A stretch of DNA of 64,000 nt from Gammaproteobacteria bacterium (GTDB lineage Bacteria; Pseudomonadota; Gammaproteobacteria; Arenicellales; Arenicellaceae), in the NCBI GenBank assembly GCA_013002025.1, contig JABDKW010000005.1, positions 62,001 to 126,000 on the forward strand, in the 5' to 3' direction. The position numbers and the translations under genes were made by a program. Under the pieces are notes generated by a model. The model saw only the letters and a list, made by a program, of their open reading frames with translations, had not been told where the DNA came from and searched no databases. Positions 19,228 through 28,603 of this stretch are shown here, piece after piece. Each line of letters opens with the position of its first letter. Position 1 is the stretch's first letter.

Positions 19228-19341
19228 CCCCTTGAAACGGTAAGTCCACCCCCCAGCCAGCCCGGCGTGGCGCTTTAATCCGCCACCCCCACCAGAACCG
19301 ACGTTTATTCTGCTCAGCGCCGATGCAGAGGGCATTAAATT

Positions 19342-19350
19342 TGCTATATT
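19342..19350 (+). promoter_or_regulatory. Candidate extended -10 promoter for tktA
   Basis: TGC followed by TATATT forms an extended -10 element about 36 bases before the tktA start. No good -35 box is seen. Confidence 0.35.
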
Positions 19351-19385
19351 ACGACGCTGTTAAAAACCGCCATAGGGTCGCATAA

Positions 19386-21389
19386 ATGTCTTCAGTCAGT
19401 CGGCAGCAACGTGCCAACGCCATTCGCATGCTCAGCGCTGATGCTGTGCAAAAAGCTAATTCAGGTCACCCCGGAGCGCCAATGGGTATGGCTGATATTG
19501 CGGAAGTTCTGTGGAATGATTTTTTGCGCCACAACCCGGCCAATCCACATTGGACTAATCGTGACCGATTCGTGTTATCGAATGGTCATGGGTCGATGCT
19601 GATCTACGCGCTGTTGCACTTGAGTGGTTATAACGTGACACCCGATGACATAGCCAATTTCCGCCAGTTACATTCTAAAACGCCGGGACATCCCGAGCAC
19701 GGATACACTCCGGGCGTTGAAACTACCACCGGGCCACTTGGCCAGGGCATTTCCAATGCGGTTGGAATGGCAATTGCTGAGCGAACATTAGCCGCTGACT
19801 TTAATACCGAGTCGCACGCTGTGGTAGACCATTACACTTATTGTTTTATGGGCGACGGTTGCATGATGGAGGGCATTTCCCATGAAGCCTGCTCTTTGGC
19901 CGGCACCCTTGGTTTGGGCAAGTTAATTACATTTTGGGACGACAACGGCATCTCGATCGATGGCGAAGTCGGGGGCTGGTTTCGAGACGACACCGCCAAA
20001 CGCTTTGAGGCCTATGGCTGGCATGTGGTGGCGGGTGTTGATGGTCATGACCCCGCGGCTATTAAAAGTGCCATTGAAGCCGCGCAGGCGGTTGGCGATA
20101 AGCCTAGCCTGATCTGTTGTAAGACAGTCATCGGTAAAGGTTCGCCCAATAAGGAAGGCAGTGAGAGTTGCCATGGCGCAGCGTTGGGCGAAGACGAGGT
20201 CGCTCTGGTGCGCGAGAGTCTGGGCTGGAACGCGCCGCCATTTGAAGTGCCAGCCGACATTGCGGAAGCCTGGCATGCGGGCAACCGAGGGGCAGAACAG
20301 GAGCGTGATTGGGCCGATATGTTCGCTGATTACCGCGACAAGCATCCCCGGCAGGCAGCTGAATTTAATCGCCGGATGAGTGGCGATTTGCCGGCCGACT
20401 GGCAACAAACCGTGCAGGAGATTATCCAGCAGACCGATGCCGCAGCGGCCAAGCTGGCCACCCGTAAAGCCAGCCTCCAGGCACTTAATCAACTGGGACC
20501 GTTGTTGCCCGAACTGATTGGTGGTTCGGCCGATTTGGCTGGCTCGAACTACACCATCTGGGATCAATCCAAGGCCATCTCCGCTGAACAGGCGGAGGGT
20601 AATTACATTTATTTCGGGGTCCGCGAATTTGGCATGGCGGCGATCTGTAATGGCATTGCTTTGCATGGTGGGTTTAAGGCTTATGCTGGCACCTTCCTGG
20701 TGTTTTCTGATTACATGCGCAATGGCATGCGAATGTCAGCATTAATGAAACAACCGGTGATTTATGTGCTGACTCATGACTCAATTGGGCTGGGCGAGGA
20801 TGGTCCGACCCATCAACCGATAGAGCACGTGGCGTCATTACGACTAATACCTAATATGTCATTGTGGCGGCCATGCGATGCCGTGGAATCAATGGTGGCG
20901 TGGAAAATGGCCTGTGAAAATCAGGATCAACCCAGTAGTCTGGTGTTTTCGCGCCAGGGTCTGGAGCATCAAACACGTAATGCTGAGCAATTAAGTAATA
21001 TCGAGAAGGGCGGCTATGTTCTCAAAGAGGCAGACGGGGATCTGCAATTAATAATGATTGCCACCGGTTCTGAAGTTGAATTGGCAATGCAGGCAGCCAC
21101 TGTATTAGAGCAAAGCGGAACGGGTGTGCGGGTCGTGTCTATGCCATCAACCGATCATTTTGATCGCCAGTCAGCAGAGTACCGTGAGTCCGTTCTGCCG
21201 GCTCGCGTCATGGCTCGCATTGCGTTGGAAGCTGGTGTTACCGACTATTGGCATAAATACGTTGGTCTGCAGGGCAGGATTATCGGTATGACTTCTTTCG
21301 GGGAGTCGGCTCCCGCCGATCAACTATTCGAACATTTTGGGTTTACCGTGGATAATGTCGTAGAGACGGCTCAACAATTATTGAATTAG
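19386..21389 (+). CDS. tktA: Transketolase
   Basis: Transketolase moves two-carbon units between sugar phosphates in the pentose phosphate pathway using thiamine diphosphate. The 667-residue length is typical. [13 protein letters not shown] with the following DDNGISIDG is the TPP/Mg binding signature, [12 protein letters not shown] and the N-terminal [14 protein letters not shown] are family signatures, and the pyrimidine domain contains [12 protein letters not shown]. The ORF is complete. pgk follows about 100 bases later; the epd gene often found between tkt and pgk in gammaproteobacteria is absent. Confidence 0.97.
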   Translation: MSSVSRQQRANAIRMLSADAVQKANSGHPGAPMGMADIAEVLWNDFLRHNPANPHWTNRDRFVLSNGHGSMLIYALLHLSGYNVTPDDIANFRQLHSKTPGHPEHGYTPGVETTTGPLGQGISNAVGMAIAERTLAADFNTESHAVVDHYTYCFMGDGCMMEGISHEACSLAGTLGLGKLITFWDDNGISIDGEVGGWFRDDTAKRFEAYGWHVVAGVDGHDPAAIKSAIEAAQAVGDKPSLICCKTVIGKGSPNKEGSESCHGAALGEDEVALVRESLGWNAPPFEVPADIAEAWHAGNRGAEQERDWADMFADYRDKHPRQAAEFNRRMSGDLPADWQQTVQEIIQQTDAAAAKLATRKASLQALNQLGPLLPELIGGSADLAGSNYTIWDQSKAISAEQAEGNYIYFGVREFGMAAICNGIALHGGFKAYAGTFLVFSDYMRNGMRMSALMKQPVIYVLTHDSIGLGEDGPTHQPIEHVASLRLIPNMSLWRPCDAVESMVAWKMACENQDQPSSLVFSRQGLEHQTRNAEQLSNIEKGGYVLKEADGDLQLIMIATGSEVELAMQAATVLEQSGTGVRVVSMPSTDHFDRQSAEYRESVLPARVMARIALEAGVTDYWHKYVGLQGRIIGMTSFGESAPADQLFEHFGFTVDNVVETAQQLLN

Positions 21390-21491
21390 AGTAGCGTTTC
21401 AATGCAGGCTCGTTTTGCTACGGCGCGTGTTGGTCATCGACTAACGGATAGAGAGTATCGGTAGACAATTACTTTTGAAACAGGAACAACA

Positions 21492-22670
21492 ATGCCGATT
21501 AAATTAATGTCAGAGCTCGACCTGCAGAATAAGCGGGTGCTTATCAGGCAGGATTTGAATGTGCCATTGGATAACGGTGCGATTAGCAACGACGCACGCA
21601 TTGTAGCGTCATTGCCGACCCTTAAAATGGCCTTGGCGCAGGGCGCAAAGATAATACTGATGTCGCACCTTGGGCGGCCCGTCGAGGGCCAATTCGATAG
21701 CCAATTTTCACTCGCTCCGGTGGCGGGCCATTTGCACAAGTTATTGGGCGTACCAGTCCGTTTAGAAGCTGATTGGTTTAATGGCGTCGAAGTCTCCTCG
21801 GGAGAGGTGGTGCTGTGTGAGAACGTGCGCTTTAACGTGGGTGAAAAATCCAATGATGACTCTCTGGCCCAACGCATGGCTGCACTGGCCGATATTTATG
21901 TGATGGACGCATTTGGCACCGCGCATCGTGCTCATGCTTCAACTCACGGGGTGGCGAAGTTTGCACCGCTAGCCTGCGCCGGCCCCCTGTTGGAAGGCGA
22001 GCTTAAAGCACTGGCCAAAGCTTTAGAGCAGCCTGCCCGGCCCGTGGTGGCCATTGTGGGGGGTTCCAAAGTGTCTACAAAACTGTCGGTTCTGGATGCC
22101 TTGAGCGACAAGGTTGATCAGCTTATCGTGGGTGGGGGCATCGCCAACACGTTTATTGCGGCAGCGGGTTATGGTGTTGGTGCGTCCTTGTATGAACCTG
22201 ATTTAGTGACCGAGGCAAAATCGCTCAGCGCCAAGGCGCAGCGGGCCAATGGTGAGATTCCGGTGCCGGTGGACGTGGTGTGCGGCAAGCGATTCGCCGC
22301 TGATGCCGAAGCTGAAACTAAGTCGGTTGCGGCCATCCAGGACGATGACATGGTGTTCGATATAGGTCCGCAGACCGCCCAACACCTGGCCAGTTTATTA
22401 AAACGGGCGGGTACCATAGTGTGGAACGGGCCCGTGGGTGTGTTTGAGTTTGATCAATTTGGCGAAGGTACTCGGGTGGTTGCTGAAGCGGTCGCGGCCA
22501 GCGACGCATTTTCCATCGCCGGTGGGGGTGATACCGTGGCCGCGGTCGAGAAGTATGGGGTGGCGAACCAGATCTCATATATCTCCACTGGAGGCGGTGC
22601 ATTTCTAGAGTTTCTGGAGGGCAAAGAGCTTCCGGCCGTCGCTGTTTTACGTCAGCGTGGTCAACAGTAG
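21492..22670 (+). CDS. pgk: Phosphoglycerate kinase
   Basis: This glycolytic enzyme transfers phosphate between 1,3-bisphosphoglycerate and ADP. At 392 residues it is of usual length. The N-terminal [11 protein letters not shown], the SHLGRP motif, [12 protein letters not shown] and the C-terminal nucleotide loop [11 protein letters not shown] are all present. AGGAACAACA precedes the ATG as a ribosome binding site. Confidence 0.97.
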   Translation: MPIKLMSELDLQNKRVLIRQDLNVPLDNGAISNDARIVASLPTLKMALAQGAKIILMSHLGRPVEGQFDSQFSLAPVAGHLHKLLGVPVRLEADWFNGVEVSSGEVVLCENVRFNVGEKSNDDSLAQRMAALADIYVMDAFGTAHRAHASTHGVAKFAPLACAGPLLEGELKALAKALEQPARPVVAIVGGSKVSTKLSVLDALSDKVDQLIVGGGIANTFIAAAGYGVGASLYEPDLVTEAKSLSAKAQRANGEIPVPVDVVCGKRFAADAEAETKSVAAIQDDDMVFDIGPQTAQHLASLLKRAGTIVWNGPVGVFEFDQFGEGTRVVAEAVAASDAFSIAGGGDTVAAVEKYGVANQISYISTGGGAFLEFLEGKELPAVAVLRQRGQQ

Positions 22671-22919
22671 ACGTAGTCTGCCAGTCCTGAACAAACTTTG
22701 ATACGTTTTAAATTATTGATATTATTGGACTAATAGTTGATTTGATTACGCTGACCAGCAGTTTGTTGACAGTTGTTGCAAAAATTATGTCTCGGTGCTT
22801 GATTGAGACGCTGGGCTGCCTCACACTAGCGGTTTTACGGGGCGTATAAAATATCAATTGGGTAGATAGAGAAATAATACGAACCGCAGTTATTTGGGAG
22901 CGTATTCTGGGGTGGATAC

Positions 22920-24758
22920 ATGATGGGTTGTGTAAGAAAGAATTCAGGGGGGCGTAAAGTAAGCCGGGCGACGCTGCGGAGTTTCGCCGTGCTGGCTTTG
23001 TCGCTATGGTTTTCTCAAGCACTGGCTTTAGGTGTTGGCGGCGTGAGCGCCCACTCTTATATCGGGGAACCATTGAGTGCCAGCATACCGATCTTCAACG
23101 TGGTCGACCCTGATTCGCTCGAAATAAGTCTCACCTCAGCCTCCATCATTCCCGCAAGCGGCGTCGGTTTGGCAGCGGAACTGGACAGATCAAATAGCCA
23201 ATTGACACTGCGGGTGCGCTCAGAACGACCTATTAAAGAGCCATATTTAACCTTCACGATCAGACTTAACGATCAAGGGAATGCGCTGAACAAAGATTTT
23301 ACATTGCTCCTGAATCTAGCGCCCGCATCGAGCACAACCATTACAGCACCAGCACAGTTCTCCGATAACAATATCCGTGCCAGGGATATCGCCCCATCAG
23401 GTGCTGTGCTTGGGCCTTATGATTGGGCCGAGCCGGGCGCTATTCCACCACAATTTGGTGCGGTGCTGGATGGTCAGTCGTTGTGGCGCGTCGCGCGCCG
23501 AATAAATCGTGCCATGGGTGTGTCGATTAATCAGATGATGTGGGCCCTGTACCAGCAAAACCCTGACGCATTTGTAACTGACTCAGTCGATTCTTTAAAA
23601 GCGGGCAGCTATTTAAAGATTCCAGCACCGGATTACGTTCGTCAGGTCAGCGATCAGGATGCCCGGCAAGCGCTAGCCAATTTAAGTGCTGGCATGGGGC
23701 GCGCTCAGGCGCAGCCAATCAGTTCCACTCAGCAGGCTGTTAGTCAGGAGACAGCGGACCAAGCGAACGCACCATCAACTGAGCAAACCGATACTTTAAT
23801 CGCAGACCCGGAAGCTGCTGCTAGCACAGAAAGTGACACCGCAGCACAAAGCGAGGCAAACCAGGCGGTTGACCTTGGCGCAGAACAACAAGCAGCAGAC
23901 CAGCAGAATGCATTTCGCGTCGGTTCGCTGGACGAAGTCCCGGTAGGCGGAACTGGCGCGGCGGATTTAAATTTGCAGAAATCACAGGAGATCATCGCGT
24001 CTCTGGCGGCCACGGTTGGCAATCTGTCGCAAGAATTAATTCAGAAAGATAAGCGGATCGACTATCTTGAAAATCGCCTGGCAGCACTCGAGGAACTAAC
24101 TGGTATAGATGCAGACAGCATCGCTATTGAATCCAGCCAACCGGTGTCTGCACCGGTGACCGCACCTTCCGATCCACAGCAAAATAATCGCTGGTACTGG
24201 ATAGTGCTATTCGCCGTGTTACTGATCACCGTATTGGTACTGATGAAGGATCGCCTGGCGCAGCTTATAAGAGACTTAAACTTATTTGGCACGGAGCGTG
24301 CAGTAGATCTCACCGAAGAGTCGAATTTTTCGGTGAACTCGGTGGCGGAGCGTGATGATGATGAGGTGCTTGCGGCGGTAAATGCGGCTATCAAGAAAGA
24401 AAAACACGGTGTTCGATTCATCGACTTACAGGATGTTGATCCCAAGCCCGCACCACGCGAAACGCCGAGTGGCATTGAACTGGATGAGTCAAATCTAAAT
24501 TTCGACGAGCGCTTTGAAAACCTGATTCAAGAACAGGATTACAGCTTTGCATTAGAACTCCTGGATTTTGCCCGCCACAACGAAATTGAAGAAGATCAGT
24601 ACCATTGTGAGCGCTTGCGCCTGTATCAGTTGCAAGGCGATGAGGATGGTTTCTACGCTTATTATTACAATATAGAATCCGACTTACCCAATTTTGACGC
24701 GAACATACAAAACCGAATATCGCAATTGGTCGTAAAATTAGCCCATACTGAGGCTTAA
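22920..24758 (+). CDS. fimV: FimV-like inner-membrane hub protein with LysM domain
   Basis: The 612-residue protein has a long signal peptide followed by the FimV N-terminal signature (ALALGVGGVSAHSYIGEPLS), a periplasmic LysM-like domain (about 165-238, DGQSLWRVARRINRAMGVS), a low-complexity Gln/Ala/Glu linker, a coiled coil (about 355-395), one membrane helix (about 426-445) and an acidic cytoplasmic tail ending in TPR-like helices. In Pseudomonas, FimV binds peptidoglycan, places the type IV pilus machinery at the pole and connects through FimL to PilG, so its closeness to the pil-chp operon fits. It is shorter than Pseudomonas FimV. The 249-bp upstream gap has no clear promoter. Confidence 0.85.
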   Translation: MMGCVRKNSGGRKVSRATLRSFAVLALSLWFSQALALGVGGVSAHSYIGEPLSASIPIFNVVDPDSLEISLTSASIIPASGVGLAAELDRSNSQLTLRVRSERPIKEPYLTFTIRLNDQGNALNKDFTLLLNLAPASSTTITAPAQFSDNNIRARDIAPSGAVLGPYDWAEPGAIPPQFGAVLDGQSLWRVARRINRAMGVSINQMMWALYQQNPDAFVTDSVDSLKAGSYLKIPAPDYVRQVSDQDARQALANLSAGMGRAQAQPISSTQQAVSQETADQANAPSTEQTDTLIADPEAAASTESDTAAQSEANQAVDLGAEQQAADQQNAFRVGSLDEVPVGGTGAADLNLQKSQEIIASLAATVGNLSQELIQKDKRIDYLENRLAALEELTGIDADSIAIESSQPVSAPVTAPSDPQQNNRWYWIVLFAVLLITVLVLMKDRLAQLIRDLNLFGTERAVDLTEESNFSVNSVAERDDDEVLAAVNAAIKKEKHGVRFIDLQDVDPKPAPRETPSGIELDESNLNFDERFENLIQEQDYSFALELLDFARHNEIEEDQYHCERLRLYQLQGDEDGFYAYYYNIESDLPNFDANIQNRISQLVVKLAHTEA

Positions 24759-24767
24759 CGAGCGGCA

Positions 24768-25256
24768 GTGCCAGGTTTTCCGCCATTGCTTGGCGAGAAT
24801 GCGGACGTATTGATTCTCGGCTCCATGCCAAGCCAGCGTTCATTGGCCTCCAGACAATATTACGCGCACCCGCAAAATAGCTTTTGGTGGTTGATGTCGA
24901 AATTGTGTGATTTTGATAGTACGCTCGATTATAGAAATCGAGCCAAGCGGCTGACTGCCGCCGGCTATGCGGTGTGGGATGTGTTGTACGACTGTGAGCG
25001 GCCAGGCAGTCTGGACTCCGCAATTCACCGAGACGGACAAACTCCCAACGCGTTCGCAGCCCTGTTGGCGGAGCACCCGGAAATTCGTCTGCTTGCATTT
25101 AATGGGGCTGCGGCGGAAAAACTGTTTCACCGTCATTGTGGAGAACTGATTAAACGGCTCGAGCTATCTTCAGTGCGACTACCATCCAGCAGCCCCGCAA
25201 TGGCGATACTCAGCAAAACGCAGAAGCTGGAGCAGTGGCGGAAGTTGTTAACCTGA
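24768..25256 (+). CDS. Hypoxanthine/uracil-DNA glycosylase family protein
   Basis: The 162-residue protein opens with VLILGSMPS, the motif of the uracil-DNA-glycosylase superfamily branch known as DNA-deoxyinosine glycosylase, followed by YYAHPQNSFWWLM and, near the end, LPSSSPA. These enzymes remove deaminated purines or uracil from DNA in base excision repair. It starts at GTG nine bases after the fimV stop, so co-expression with fimV is likely although no functional link is apparent. Confidence 0.85.
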   Translation: MPGFPPLLGENADVLILGSMPSQRSLASRQYYAHPQNSFWWLMSKLCDFDSTLDYRNRAKRLTAAGYAVWDVLYDCERPGSLDSAIHRDGQTPNAFAALLAEHPEIRLLAFNGAAAEKLFHRHCGELIKRLELSSVRLPSSSPAMAILSKTQKLEQWRKLLT

Positions 25257-25269
25257 CCTGAGAGAATGC

Positions 25270-25719
25270 ATGACTAAGCCATTCTGGCAAAGCAAATCAC
25301 TGTTCGAAATGACCACCGAAGAATGGGAGTCTTTGTGCGACGGATGCGGCAAGTGTTGTTTGCAACAGCTTCAAGATGAGGACAGTGGTGCCCTGGTTTT
25401 TACGGATGTGGCCTGCGATTTGCTCAATAAGCAAAGTTGTCGATGCACTGATTATCCTAATCGTAGCGAGCGCGTGCCGACCTGTATGACTCTGACCCCA
25501 CAGAACGTGCAGCAATGTGCGGAATTTGCCCCTTCGAGTTGCGCCTATCGGTTGTTGGTACAGGGTGATCAGTTGCCACCCTGGCACCATTTGCGTAGCG
25601 GTGATAAATCCATGGTCCACCGTGCGGGTGCCTCGGTTTCAGGAAAAGTTCGCCATCAGCGAGAAATTGCGCAGCATAAATTGCAGGATTTTATCGTCGA
25701 ATGGCCTGAAAACGAATGA
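25270..25719 (+). CDS. YcgN/UPF0260 family cysteine-cluster protein
   Basis: The 149-residue protein carries the family's cysteine pattern: CDGCGKCC near residues 22-29, CRCTDY, PTC, C and CAYRLL. FWQSKSLFEMTTEEWESLC and LPPWHHLRSGD are strongly conserved in the UPF0260 (YcgN) family. The clustered cysteines suggest metal or iron-sulfur binding, but no function is established. It starts 13 bases after the glycosylase gene. Confidence 0.9.
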   Translation: MTKPFWQSKSLFEMTTEEWESLCDGCGKCCLQQLQDEDSGALVFTDVACDLLNKQSCRCTDYPNRSERVPTCMTLTPQNVQQCAEFAPSSCAYRLLVQGDQLPPWHHLRSGDKSMVHRAGASVSGKVRHQREIAQHKLQDFIVEWPENE

Positions 25720-25790
25720 CGCAGCGTGACTTGGGTCTTGATGTATACTCCTGCCATAGAAATTTTTCCTGACACAGCGGAGCGATATAG

Positions 25791-26309
25791 TTGATTGCGG
25801 TTCGATGGTATTGGCTGGGGCTAATAGCGTGCTTAAGCCTGTTGGGCATCGCCTATTTTTATTTCCAGCGTCAGTTGGGCCTGCCGCCTTGCCCATTATG
25901 TATGTTTCAACGTGCTGCGTTGGTCGGTATAGCCGGTGTATGTCTAGTCGGCATTATGCTGCGACCAAAAGTCTTTGGCAGCAAGGTATTGGCATTGCTA
26001 GGTAGTTTGTTCGCAGCGCTGGGTGGCGCCATCGCCGGTCGTCAGGTGTGGCTGCAGAATCTACCGGCTGACCAGGTTCCTGCCTGTGGCCCCGATCTGG
26101 AGTTTATGCTGGATGCATTCCCCTTAATGCAGGTGATAGAAACGGTTCTGCTCGGTAGCGGCGAATGCGCTGACATTCAATGGCAGTTACTTGGGTTGAG
26201 TATGCCGGCCTGGATGGTCGGTATTTTCACTGTTATGTTCTTGTTGTGTGTGCGCTTGTTGCTGATTCGCGAGCGACGCTACTTTAATAAACCCTACGTG
26301 GGCGAATAG
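25791..26309 (+). CDS. dsbB: Disulfide bond formation protein DsbB
   Basis: DsbB reoxidises periplasmic DsbA and passes electrons to quinones. The 172-residue protein has four predicted membrane helices. The first periplasmic loop holds CPLC (C34, C37) and the second holds C99 and C126. The start is a TTG. The family's conserved Arg after the first cysteine pair is present (CMFQRAAL). It lies about 70 bases after the YcgN-family gene. Confidence 0.95.
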   Translation: MIAVRWYWLGLIACLSLLGIAYFYFQRQLGLPPCPLCMFQRAALVGIAGVCLVGIMLRPKVFGSKVLALLGSLFAALGGAIAGRQVWLQNLPADQVPACGPDLEFMLDAFPLMQVIETVLLGSGECADIQWQLLGLSMPAWMVGIFTVMFLLCVRLLLIRERRYFNKPYVGE

Positions 26310-26367
26310 ATCTAACGCCCCACCTCAAGCATTATTTATTCGCCGCAGAAGTAGAGATTGTCGTAGC

Positions 26368-28494
26368 ATGAGAATTACCCTGAAGATTCGTTTAAAGCCC
26401 ACAACAATTTGTTTTTTGGCGCTGATTTCGGCAAATAGCCACGCCCAACAAGTCGCCTTGGTGGATTCCGGTGTGGACCCGGACGCGGGATTCAATATTG
26501 TTGGTGGGTTTAATTATTTTAATAACACCGACGATACCAGCGATGTGTCCACACTGGAAGGTGAAGGCCATGGTACTGTTTCAGCGCGCCTGATCAGCGA
26601 CGTATTCTCTGGAGAGATTGTTCCCTTTGTTATTACAGAAGGGACCGGTGAGCCAGAATTTCAGGAGCAAACACAGGTGGCCCGTGACAGCGCACTGTCG
26701 GATATTTTGGGTCGTAGTGATGTGCGCGTAGTCGCCCTTACCTGGGGTACTTCCGGCATTACCGGTTCAGCCGCGCCATTGTTGCCGGAGTTGTCAAATG
26801 CCAACAAAGTCATCGCGATTATGGCGGGCAATGATTCTGCGAGCCAGCCCAATACGCTGGCAACAACCAGCTTTAATTTAAGTGGCGTTATTATCGTTGG
26901 CGCATCAGATGCTGAAGGTACACTGCTGCCGGATACAAACCGGGCGGGTACCACCGCAGATAAATATGTGGTTGCGAATGGCTTGCCTATCGAGGGTGCG
27001 GAATTGGGCGATGCATCGTGGTCAACAGCCAGGATTGCGGGCATCGCGGGCGCTGTGTTACTACAAAACCCGGCGCTAAACGCGTCCGAGGTAGTTGCCG
27101 TTATCCTTGATTCGGCCGAAGACCGTGGCGACCCAGGCACTGACTCGGAATTTGGGCGTGGGTTTATCGCCAGCGCAGAACAGGTATTGAACAATGTGAT
27201 GGGGCCGGTAACGGTGCCTATGGAGCCCGCCGATAATGGCAGCACCGGCAGTTCCGGTGGCGGCGGTGGCGGTGGCGCGGGTCTATTGCTCGGTGGGGCC
27301 TTAGTTGGTGCTCTGGTGTTATTGCGTAAACCTAAAGAAAAGCTTGAGAAAACCCTGGTCTTGGATTCCTATGGCCGAACCTTTCAATTGGATTTGGGAG
27401 ACCACATTATTGCCAGCGATGAGCCGCTACATTTAAATCGATTTTTTAACGGTTTACAGCAAGCGTCAGTCAGCGAAGGCGCCTACTTACCGGGAATGAA
27501 AACTGAGGTAATGTATTCAGCAACGTCGTATTCTGACCCAAGAGAAGACATGATCGCGTATTTTTCGCCAGCCGATGACCCCGTGGTGCATCAAGACCGG
27601 GCCGAATTAGCGGTTGCCTTAAGAACCCAGTTAAATAGCTCGTTCGATTTGACAGCAGCGTATCAGGTAGATCCTGCCAATATGTTCGGGTCCAGCCAGA
27701 GTGCCCAATCAAGTGCCACTTTCGCCGGACATTCTTTTATTTCTGGGCAGCAGTTTTCGTCGCCTTTGTCGGGCTTTGGCTTTCGGGCTAATGCCTTAGC
27801 CTTGGATTATCAGCCTGGCCAGCAAGCGGTTGGGCTTCGATTGGGCCTGGTATCGGTTAACGATAGGCAGCGTTATGGTCACAAGAGTTTTTCCTCAATT
27901 GCGCAAGCCGATTATGAGATCACCCCGGCTGCTACCGTGTCACTGCAGTTCGGTCAATTACAGGAGCAAGGCAGTTTATTCGGCGGCGCGGCAGGTGGTG
28001 TGTTCGGTGTTAAGACGGCGACTACTCGCGCGCTTAACCTGAAAGGAAACCTACAGTTGAGCGAACGATGGTCACTGCTGGCAAACTACGGCGTCGGGCG
28101 CACTAGCGTCGATTCTGCTCGGCATAGTCTACTGGATGATTTTTCTGACCTGAGCAGCGACTGGTATAGCGTTGGAATTATTGGCAATGGCGTATTGCAA
28201 CGACATGACCAAATGGGTTTTGCCGTAGCGCAACCGCTCAAAATTCGCTCCGGTAGCGTCAATTTCGGAATCCCGGTAGCGCGCGCTGCCAATGGTGATA
28301 TTGCCTTCGATACGGAGCGTTATGATCTGGCAGATACCGACGCGACGGAACAAAAGTTGGAGTGGTACTACCGCAGCCGAATCGGCGATCACCTTGAAGC
28401 CGGTGCATTCGCAGCCTGGCGCAAAAACCCAAATCATGTGAGCACTCAAGCGAGTGAAACTCTGTTTATCGCAACGCTGCAATATCGCTTGTAA
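26368..28494 (+). CDS. Secreted subtilisin-like (S8) domain joined to an outer-membrane-barrel-like domain
   Basis: The 708-residue protein has a signal peptide (1-26, AHA before QQ) followed at once by an S8 peptidase-like domain of about 250 residues. Catalytic positions map to D33 (ALVDSGVDPD), H68 (GEGHGTVS), the oxyanion Asn N155 (MAGND) and S217 (DASWSTARIAG); the usual GTSMA context is diverged. Residues 291-319 form a Ser/Gly stretch with seven glycines, a hydrophobic run (GLLLGGALVGALVLL), then RKPKEK. The remaining ~380 residues are beta-rich with alternating pattern and end in TLQYRL, as in autotransporter barrels. There is no evident propeptide. Whether it is an active protease is uncertain. 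Confidence 0.7.
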   Translation: MRITLKIRLKPTTICFLALISANSHAQQVALVDSGVDPDAGFNIVGGFNYFNNTDDTSDVSTLEGEGHGTVSARLISDVFSGEIVPFVITEGTGEPEFQEQTQVARDSALSDILGRSDVRVVALTWGTSGITGSAAPLLPELSNANKVIAIMAGNDSASQPNTLATTSFNLSGVIIVGASDAEGTLLPDTNRAGTTADKYVVANGLPIEGAELGDASWSTARIAGIAGAVLLQNPALNASEVVAVILDSAEDRGDPGTDSEFGRGFIASAEQVLNNVMGPVTVPMEPADNGSTGSSGGGGGGGAGLLLGGALVGALVLLRKPKEKLEKTLVLDSYGRTFQLDLGDHIIASDEPLHLNRFFNGLQQASVSEGAYLPGMKTEVMYSATSYSDPREDMIAYFSPADDPVVHQDRAELAVALRTQLNSSFDLTAAYQVDPANMFGSSQSAQSSATFAGHSFISGQQFSSPLSGFGFRANALALDYQPGQQAVGLRLGLVSVNDRQRYGHKSFSSIAQADYEITPAATVSLQFGQLQEQGSLFGGAAGGVFGVKTATTRALNLKGNLQLSERWSLLANYGVGRTSVDSARHSLLDDFSDLSSDWYSVGIIGNGVLQRHDQMGFAVAQPLKIRSGSVNFGIPVARAANGDIAFDTERYDLADTDATEQKLEWYYRSRIGDHLEAGAFAAWRKNPNHVSTQASETLFIATLQYRL

Positions 28495-28562
28495 GTAGGC
28501 TGTTCATGACGGCCTCCGACACTAAGGAACGGCGAAAGCGGTTACAGCAAGAAACACGGCAG

Positions 28563-28571
28563 TGTTACAAT
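28563..28571 (+). promoter_or_regulatory. Candidate extended -10 promoter for cysS
   Basis: TGT followed by TACAAT matches an extended -10 element about 33 bases before the cysS GTG. No strong -35 is seen. Confidence 0.35.
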
Positions 28572-28603
28572 TGCCGCCCGCGATTTGATCTGCTGGTGAG
28601 CAA

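Noticed and set aside
19923-20666. 247-codon frame opposite tktA
   Set aside because: It lies wholly inside transketolase and resembles no protein family.
22766-22771. Perfect TTGACA upstream of fimV
   Set aside because: No acceptable -10 is found at 15-19 bases from it, so I did not call a promoter.
25744-25749. TATACT upstream of dsbB as a promoter
   Set aside because: No -35 match at the right distance and no extended TGn element.
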